Shown: positions 40,040 through 64,000 of the stretch, piece after piece
Numbering within the stretch: the stretch's first letter is position 1
Layout: every line of letters starts with the position of its first letter
Assembly (NCBI RefSeq): GCF_047495875.1
Contig: NC_092486.1
Location: 868,001 to 932,000 of the forward strand
Length of the DNA: 64,000 nt
Direction: 5' to 3'
Source of the DNA: Pithys albifrons albifrons
Lineage: Eukaryota > Chordata > Aves > Passeriformes > Thamnophilidae
The notes under the pieces: model-generated
The model's input: the letters and a program-made list of their open reading frames with translations, nothing else
The model's database searches: none
Told to the model about the DNA's origin: nothing
Made by a program: the position numbers and the translations under genes

Positions 40040-40285
40040 GCGGGGGGCGCGGGCGGGATGCGGGGCTGAGTGCCAGGGGTGCGGGGCTGGCGCGGTGCTG
40101 AGTGCCAGGGCTGGGGGCTGGCGCGGTGCTGAGCGCCGGGGCTGGATGCGGGGCTGGCATGGTGCTGATCGCTGAAGTGCGAGGCTGGCGTGGTGCTGGC
40201 ACGGTGCTGAGCACAGGGCTGGATGCGGGGCTGGCGCGGTGCTGAGCGCCGGGGCTGGATGCGGGGCTGGCGCGGTGCCAGGGCA
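40040..40285. repeat. GC-rich GGGGCTGGCGCGGTGCTGA repeat
   Basis: About eight degenerate copies of GGGCTGGCGCGGTGCTGAGC with GGGGCTGGATGC spacers, at the edge of the UTR-like segment. Confidence 0.85.
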
Positions 40286-40474
40286 CAGTGCCAGGATTGG
40301 GCCCGGCCGGGCAGTGCTGGGGGTCTGTGCCATGGGGTCAGGGGTGCTGTGCACCGGCACTACGGAAAAGCTCCATGCCCAAGCACCACGGGGGTGCCAT
40401 GGGGTGCACAGCAGCTGAGCACCACAGCTGTGCCAGCACCGTGCCAGCACCGTGTCCGTGCTCCATGGGCAAGC

Positions 40475-43400
40475 ACCACGGGCAAGCACCACAGTCACAC
40501 ACCGTGTGTGACCACCATGTGTGAGCACCATGTGTGACCACTGCGTGTGACCACTGCGTGTGACCACCATGTGTGAGCACCATGTGTGACCACCATGTGT
40601 GACCACGGTGTGTGACCAACCATGTGTGACCACTGCGTGTGACCACCATGAGTGACCAACCATGTGTGAGCACCATGTGTGACCAGTGTGTGTGACCACT
40701 GTGTGTGACCACCATGTGTGACCACCATGAGTGACCAACCATGTGTGACCAACCATGTGTGACCACCATGTGTGACCACCGTGTGTGACCACCATGTGTG
40801 ACCACCATGTGTGACCACCATGGTCACGCACTATGTGGGAGCACCGTGGTCATGTGTGGTGCCTGAGCACTGTCCCCACACATGGTACCCCACCTGGTAC
40901 CCACACACGGTACCTGCACACCATGCACATGCTCCACATGTGCACAGCACCGCATGCACTGGGCTGAGCACCATGCCCAAGCACCCCCTGTGGCTCAGCA
41001 CCTTGTTCACCATCATGGCCAAGCACCATGTCCATGACACGTGGCCGAGCACCATGCCCGGCTCCCCATCCATGCAGTCAGGCCAAGCACCGTGCCCACA
41101 CACCATGTCTGAGCACCACGGCCAAGCACCGTGTCCAAGCACCATGTCTGAGCACTGTGACCGAGCACTGTCCCCACACACCATGTCTGAGCACCACGGC
41201 CAAGCACCGTGTCCAAGCACCATGTCTGAGCACTGTGACCGAGCACTGTCCCCACACACCATGTCTGAGCACCACGGTGGAGCACCAAGTTCACACATCG
41301 TGCCTGAGCACCATGTCCATGCACCACTTCCATGGCACGTGGTCAAGCACCGTGCCCAAGCACCATGTCCATGCACCACCTCCATGGCATGTGGTCAAGC
41401 ACCGTGCCCGAGCACCATGTCCATGCACCACCTCCATGGCACGTGGTCAAGCACCGTGCCCGAGCACCACGTCCATGCGCCAAGCAGAGCACCAAGCAGA
41501 GCACCGTGTCTGTGCACCACATCCATGGTGCATGGCAGAGCACCATCCCCAAGCACCACATCCATGCACCATGCCCACGACACATGGTCAAGCACCAGGC
41601 CCATCCTCCATGTCCATGACGTGGTCAAGCACCATGTCCACACACCCTGACTGAGCACCACGTCCACACATCATGGCTCAGCACCGCGGTCGAGCACCAG
41701 GTTTGCACATTGTGGCTGAGCACTGAGTCCATGCACCAAGCAGAGCACCAAGCAGAGCACCAAGCAGAGCACCATGTCTGAGCACCGTGCCCACATGCCA
41801 TGGCCACAGTGCATGGCTGAGCTCCGTGCCCGAGCTCCATGCCCATGCACCATGTCCATGATGTGGTCAAACTGTGCCCAAGCACCGAGTCCATTCACCA
41901 AGTCCAAGCACCACAGCAGAGCACCATGTCCATTCACCAGGTCTGAGCACCATGTCCGAGCACCATGTCCGAGCACTGTGGTCGAGCACCATGTCCACAC
42001 CCCAAGGCCAAGCACCAGGTCCAAGCACTGTGTCCACACACCATGTCCACACACCATGTCCGAGAACCGTGGTCAAGCACTGTGCCTGTGCACCATGTAC
42101 AAGCACCAAGTCCAAGCACCGTGGTCAAGCACCATGTCCACACACCAAGTCCAAGCACTGTGGTCAAGCACCATGTCCACACACCAAGTCCAAGCACTGT
42201 GGTCAAGCACCATGTCCACACACCAAGTCCAAGCACCGTGGTCAAGCACCATGTCCACACACCATGTCCATGCCCCATGTCCCAGCACCGTGCCTGCGCA
42301 CCATGTCCATGATGTGTGGACGAGCACCGTGCCCCGATCACTGTGTCCCCACACCATGTCCAAGCACCACAGCAGAGCACCATGCCCAAGAACCATGTCC
42401 ATGGTGTGTGCCCAAGAACCATGTCCATGGTGTGTGCCCAAGAACCATAACCATGGTGTGTGCCCAAGAACCAAACCATGGTGTGTGCCCAAGAACCAAA
42501 CCATGGTGTGTGCCCGAGCACTGTGCCCAAGCACTGCAGTCAAACACCATGTCTGCATACCCTGGCTGAGCACCGTGTCCAGGCACCACATCCAGGCACC
42601 ACATCCATGATGTGTGACCAAGCACCATGTCTGAGCACCGCACTGAGCACCGCACTGAGCACCACGCCCACGATGTGTAACTGAGCACCGCACTGAGCAC
42701 CACAGTCGAGCACCACGCCCACGATGTGTGACTGAGCACCGCACTGAGCACCACAGCCGAGCACCACGCCCACGATGTGTGACTGAGCACCGCACTGAGC
42801 ACCACAGCCGAGCACCACGCCCACGATGTGTGACTGAGCACCGCACTGAGCACCACAGCCGAGCACCACGCCCACGATGTGTGACTGAGCACCGCACTGA
42901 GCACCGCACTGAGCACCACGCCCACGATGTGTGACTGAGCACCGCACTGAGCACCGCACTGAGCACCACAGCCGAGCACCATGCCCACAATGTGTGACTG
43001 AGCACCGCACTGAGCACCGCACTGAGCACCACACCCACGATGTGTGACTGAGCACCGCACTGAGCACCACGGCCGAGCACCACAGCCGAGCACTACGCCC
43101 ACGATGTGTAACTGAGCACCGCACTGAGCACCACGGCCGAGCACCACGCCCACGATGTGTAACTGAGCACCGCACTGAGCACCGCACTGAGCACCACGCC
43201 CATGATGTGTGACTGAGCACCGCACTGAGCACCGTGGCCAAGCACTGCGTCCACGCACCACGTCTGAGCACCATGTCCCTGATGTGTGACCACCATGCCC
43301 AAGCACCACATACCTGATGTGTGACCAAACACCACGTCTGAGCACCAATGTGACCAACCATTGTGCCAAAGCACCATGTCCACAATGAGTGGACAAACAC

Positions 43401-43700
43401 CACATCCAAGCACCATGTCCACGATGTGTGACTGACCACTGTGCCCAAGCACCACGTCCACAATGCACGGTCAAACACCACGTCTAAGCACCACATCCAC
43501 GATGTGTGACTGACCACTGTACCAAAGCACCACGTCCACGACAGGTGGCCAAGCCCCACATCCAAGCACCACATCCCCAGTGTGTGACCACCATGCCCAA
43601 ACACCACGTCGATGGCACGTGGCCAAACACCACGCCCCAGCACCATATCCACACACCATGTCCAAGCACCGTGGCTGAGCACCGTGGCCACACCCCTGAC
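40475..43700. repeat. 3.2-kb satellite of GACCACCATGTGT / GAGCACCATG units
   Basis: Three zones. 40475-40830 is a 13-bp GACCACCATGTGT array. 40860-42600 is a degenerate mixture of GAGCACCATGTCC, ACACACCATGTCTG and AAGCACCGTG blocks. 42620-43250 is a higher-order array with GAGCACCGCACTGAGCACC and CACGCCCACGATGTGTGACT. A diverged tail reaches 43700. All share a core near GAGCACC. It lies inside the presumed 3' region of TET3. Confidence 0.95.
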
Positions 43701-43854
43701 CAAGCACCTCATCCCGTGCCCACACCCCATCCCACCACGGCAGGGAACGGCTCCAGCACGACCCCGGTCGGCGGCACACCTCGGACACGGCAACATTCCG
43801 GTTTGCATCAACCCAACCGGCTCCCGGCACACCTCGAGCTGTCGCTCCGGAAAA

Positions 43855-46800
43855 GTAAACTTCCTTCTCAACGACATTGCTTTATTTTTGTATATCTTGG
43901 TTCCTTAGTTTCCTATATACATTAGTAGCACCTCAGCGAGATGGAATCAGGCAGAAGCGTGATACAGTTTGTTAAAACACCATAGCACCGTTTGTATTAC
44001 AAGATTTCATTTAATAAAAATATGCCTTATAGAGCCCACAAAGCGTACTCCAGTATTAAAAGGAAAAATCAGCAATTGAGGCACCTCAAGGATTCTGGTT
44101 TCCTCCTCCTTCCCACACCTCATCCCGAGAGCGTCGGGACGGGGCGACCCGAAGAGTATCCCCCATTTCCCACCTGAGGCAGGATGGAAGGAGCCGGTCG
44201 GGGCTCCCCGTGCCGAGCTCTCCCCGGGGTTTCCACCACGGGTGTTGTTCTAGCACCATTGTGGCCACGACCTGCTGCAAAACGAGGTCCCCACATCCCA
44301 TTCCGAAGCGATTAAAAACATCCCTCCCCCCTCCCCGAACTCCGTGCCCCCCGTGGCTTCGGTGCGGGCGGGACGAGCAAAGGAAAAGCTTTTGCTTGGG
44401 AACAGCCTCTCAGCAGCAAGGGGTAAAGAGCTGTGCATAGATTTCGAGTTTGTGTAGAAGTCTGAAGCGTGCGAATTCGTCATGACTGAGAGTTGAGGTA
44501 GGTTAGACGTTATGTAGTGTACAAACGTGAGACTGCAGCAGTTCTCGCTCCCCGCCCACGGCGCCGGCAGCTCCCGCACCGCGCCGGAGCCGGGCACCGA
44601 CCCCTCCCTGCACCGAGACCCCTCCGAGGAAGCAGGACTTAGACAGGTTACACGCACCATCGCCTTCTCCCGACGCACCTTCTCCCCCGAGGCAGCCACG
44701 CCACGCCAGGCCATGCCACGCCAGCCACGGGCAAACCCAACGGGGCCGGCACCCGAACCCGGCCCCGCCCCAGCCGCGTCCCCTCCCGCCCTCACACCCA
44801 CACGGCGGGTCCCGCTGCCAGCGGCATCGCCCGTGGGCATCCCTAATATCCGACTTGCCGTCGACTCTCGCAATCCTGATATGCTCTTGGGTATTCATAA
44901 GAAAAGCGGGAATAGCTCGTTGAGTTTCCTTGTCAAATATACGCGACTTTTACAGATTACGGTTAAAAAAACAAACAAAAAAACAAAACCAAAAAAAATT
45001 AATTACTGATGAAGGACGGACAAAGCATGTTAAATATTCTGCCAGTATTTACAGGTCTCCCACGATAATCTTGTTTAAAACATACTGCTTCAAGTTGGGG
45101 GGAGTGGGGGGACAGAGGGAAGAGGGGAGTTGTTTGCTCTTTTGTAAGTTTCGCTTTTTTTAAGTTTCGCTTTTTTTAAATCTAGGTGAAAGTGCTTTTA
45201 AAAAAATTCTTTCCCTATTTACAGGTTTAAAATCAGACCAGGTAAATGTTCAGGCTGTTTTACCGAGATCCCGCTGATCCACGTCCCGTGCTGAGGAAGG
45301 AGGGGGACAGTAAACACGAGGTGGTCCCGCACGGTGACGGCGCCGGCGCTGCCTCTCGCTGGCTCTCCAAAAGGCACCTCAAAGTGCAAACACAACGACC
45401 CCCCCGGGCGCGCCGGTACCCGGATCCGGCCACTCCGTGCTCCCGGCGAGCTCTCCCGCCCCTCCATCCCGGCGCGGCTCCGGCGTCGGGCGGGATGTCT
45501 CGATGGAGATTGTTCCAAAAGCACCACGCGGTTGTTGTTGTCGTCGTCGCTGGGTTATTCGTTGCGTTGGGTTGGGTTGGGTTGGGTTGGGTTGGGTTGG
45601 GTTGGGTGTTTTTGCGGGAAGAACCGTGATCCGTAGGAAGGAGGGATGGCACCCGGGGAGAGAAAGAGCACCGAGCCCTGGCGACGCTGGGAGCGCCGCG
45701 CCGGCTCGCCGGCACCGGCAGGGAAGGCAGACCCGGCGGGGTTCGGCCCAGCCAAGTCTTGGGATTTGCTCTTCCCAGAGCCGATGGCACGGAAAAAGTC
45801 CCCCGGAGATGGAAAGCACCAGACTTTAGCAACAGTGATGTACAGAGAGCAACACTCGCTATTCACAGTTTGGGGTTGGTTGGTTGGTTTTTTTCCTGTT
45901 TTTTTGTATTTTTTTGTTTCTGGGGGTTTTTTTGTCCTGTCGGCTCCTTTGGAGACGCCGACGCCGCCGCCGCTCGTCCTGGGGCTCTCAGCAAAGGAGC
46001 CCCAAGTCTGAGCCCGAGCGCGGCCCCCCCTGCAGCGGCGTTCCCCAGCCCCGGACGTGTCCTGAGGTCTCCAGCACCAGGAAAGACGCCAGCTTGCTCC
46101 GTCCCGGCGGAGCCGATCCCGCCGGAGGCGAGGAGCCAGGAGAACACGCGCCATCCTGGGATGTCCCACCTGCTCGTGGGCTCCCGTTGCTGTAACAAAG
46201 GGCTCCTCAAGCTGCAAAATAGGTACTTTTAGGTCCTTTAGGAATAAAAATAATCGGCTGATCAGCATGTCTGGCTGAGAGTAAAGCACGTGATCCCGAC
46301 AGCCTCAGAGCTGGAGGGAGTCACCCCTTGCCTTTAAGCTGGTTTGGTGTTCAGGTTGGTTTGGATTTGTGTTCAGGGTGGGTTTTTTCCATGTTGGCTC
46401 CATTTCCGAAGATCGGCTTTGTCGTTGTCATCGGAGTAAAAAATAAAATAAAATCAGATCCGACAAATAGGCCTTTTTCTAAGCGGAATTAAAAACCTCT
46501 CCTGGCGAAAGGACGCCAGGAAATTCATCCGAGGCTAGATTAAAAAACATGGAGATATAAATAGGAGATTACCTAAAATCATCAAACAGCATCGTTCCCC
46601 TGGGGGGTTTTCACCCAGTTTAGCTTGGTTTGCCAACTCCTCGCCGGGCGCAGCTCTTGGACAGCGTGTGCCCGCGCCGGCTCCGCGCCTTGGGTTCGCT
46701 TCCTATGGGTTGGATGTTTTTTTCCTGTGTGTGGTGTGGTGGTTGTGTTTTGCTTTGCTTTTGTCTCTTTATTCTTTATTTTTCTTCTCCCCCCACGCCC

Positions 46801-46884
46801 GGGGAGAAAGCACCACGAGGCAGCGCCGGGCTGCGGCGCCGCCGAGGGTTGAGGTAAGATGGGGCCGCGGCGGTGTCGCCTGTC
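43855..46884 (-). other. TET3: TET3 3' UTR
   Basis: Three kilobases of mostly single-copy sequence directly after the TET3 stop. Minus-strand AATAAA candidates are at 46780-46775 and 46773-46768 (just over 100 nt after the stop) and at 43886-43881, the last placed where the unique sequence gives way to satellite. A long 3' UTR is usual for TET3. A plus-strand TTGGG pentamer run lies at about 45566-45607. No other gene is apparent. Confidence 0.7.
45566..45607. repeat. (TTGGG)n microsatellite in the TET3 3' UTR
   Basis: About eight copies of TTGGG on the plus strand, so the mRNA would carry CCCAA repeats. Not the vertebrate telomere hexamer. Confidence 0.9.
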
Positions 46885-62703
<15,819 letters not shown>

Positions 62704-63709
62704 CTGTGAGGAGGCACAGAGGACACAGGTGAGATTCGCCCTCCACCACCCACCTGCCGTCACCCCCCAGACTATTTTCTCCCTCTTTTCCTTCAGTCCC
62801 ACTCTCCCCATCTCTTTCTCTGACCAGAGAAATGAAGACATGGACAAGCCATGGGAAAAAGTAATTGCTGATGGCAAAGCCACGCAGGGCTTGCCCAGCT
62901 GAGCAAGGACCAGCTCCACCAGGCAGGCGGCCGCTCCACCATGCCGTCCCCGCGCCGCCCACGTCCCCACCCGCCACCCCTTTCGAAATCGCTCACGGCA
63001 GGCTCGGGATTTCCATCGCACGCCGAGGGCGAGACACGCTGGGGTGGGACAGGAGGGAGTCCCTGGCACTGCTGGCACAGTTTGCACCAGTGAAGGACGC
63101 GGCACAGGGAGGAGAGAGAGGGGTTTTTAGGCCCGGTGCCCGAGGTAAACATCCTGGCCGGGAGCAGCCGGCCTTTGCCGGGGGCCACGGCACAGCAGGA
63201 AGCCGCCGAGTTGGCTACGCCGGTGCCAGGGGCTGCTCTCACCTCGAATAACCCGGTGTCTGTATCAACACGGCCGGCCAGGACCTCTGGCAGCGCCAGG
63301 TGGCAGTGCCGGCGGCACCAGCCGCGTGCCAGGGACAGAGCAAACCCGCCTGCCCACGCCGGTGCAAGGTGGTGGTACCCAGGGAGCCCATCAGCACAGC
63401 CTCTGGGGTGCACACCCTGCTTAAGACCCTCCCAGGGGTATTGCCAGAGATGGGGGGACTTTCTGTGCCCTGTGGCTCTGGCTCTCTGGGACGGGGATTC
63501 CGGTGCTCCGGCAGCCAGGAGTGCCGGGCGTTGGCAGCGCATTGAGCCATTTGCCGATAACCAGGGGGAGCTTCCGGCAAGCTAAAAATACACCACAGTT
63601 TGCTGGAAAAACCATGCCAAAGCAAGCAGAGGCTGTGGGCAGAGCTTCCTGCCGCTGGATGGGGCCGGCACCGGCTGTGGGAAAGATCCGGAGCTCAGAC
63701 TCAGCGGGG
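62704..63709. other. TET3 upstream intron
   Basis: GC-rich single-copy sequence. Open frames here continue from the large exon through the splice acceptor and lack conservation. No CXXC zinc-finger exon was recognised in the window. Confidence 0.6.
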
Positions 63710-64000
63710 ACACCCCGAGTTACAAGTGTCTGCTCTGAGTTACAAGTCCCAGCTCTGAGTTACAAGTCCCAGCTCTGAGTTACAAGTCCCAGCTCAGAGT
63801 TACAAGTTACAGCTCAGAGTTATAAGTTACAGGTATACCTTACACGTCATTGCTCTGAGTTACAAGTTACAGCCCTGAGTTACAAGTTACAGCCCTGAGT
63901 TACAAGTTACAGGTCCGAGTCACAAGTCACAGCTCCCAGTCACAAGTCACAGCTCCCAGTTACAAGTCACAGCTCCCAGTCACAAGTCACAGCTCCCAGT
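63710..64000. repeat. GAGTTACAAGT 18-20-bp array, cut by the window end
   Basis: About 15 copies with CTGAGTTACAAGTYMCAGC, changing to a 20-bp AGCTCCCAGTCACAAGTCAC subtype at the right edge, where the array continues out of the window. Confidence 0.95.

Noticed and set aside
45566..45607. Interstitial telomere repeat
   Set aside because: The unit is TTGGG, not TTAGGG, and only about eight copies are present.

Overview
The window reads as avian nuclear DNA, most likely a small, GC-rich chromosome of a bird. The evidence is intact split vertebrate genes (PCNA, BOLA3, TET3), several CR1 LINE 3' ends with the avian TTCTGTGATTCTGTGG-type tail, and an extreme density of minisatellites. Nothing prokaryotic is present: no operons, CRISPR, rRNA or tRNA were seen.

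Layout. 1-18.9 kb holds no confident exon. It alternates tandem arrays (30-, 55-, about 62-66-, 30/33- and 30-bp units), CR1 pieces, one LTR-like repeat and short unique stretches; it is probably intron 1 of a leftward gene. A first coding exon on the minus strand (18980-19060) fits CDS2, which is head-to-head with PCNA in mammals. The CpG-rich interval 19.06-20.8 kb serves both promoters, with a minisatellite expanded in the middle. PCNA (six exons, 262 codons) runs rightward from 20796 to 26642, with poly(A) signal at 27028.

27.2-33.2 kb is a repeat-rich junction. It contains a reversed CR1, a 41-bp array with AATAAA in each unit, a C-rich array, an isolated CpG segment with a 16-bp palindrome around TCTCGCGAGA, a GACA-type array, a truncated LTR-like repeat and a decayed, intron-containing MOB1-family pseudogene (31188-32023). 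BOLA3 (four exons, 101 codons) runs leftward from 36761 to 33231. TET3 also runs leftward: nine coding exons from 62703 to 46885 give 1679 residues and the complete catalytic region. The upstream CXXC-encoding part lies beyond the right edge. Behind TET3 is a long 3' UTR-like region, interrupted by a 3.2-kb satellite of GAGCACCATG-type units.

Functionally the genes are independent housekeeping or regulatory loci: a replication clamp, phospholipid CDP-diacylglycerol synthesis, mitochondrial Fe-S delivery and 5-methylcytosine oxidation. The remarkable aspect is structural. Almost every intron and intergenic gap is filled by tandem arrays, and many of these read as long open frames on both strands that should not be taken as genes. 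I found no convincing new protein system. The best leads are the convergent identical CTCF-like motifs, the tandemly duplicated promoter unit, the MOB1 relic joined to a repeat inside an exon, five CR1-associated fold-back palindromes and the satellite-split TET3 3' region.
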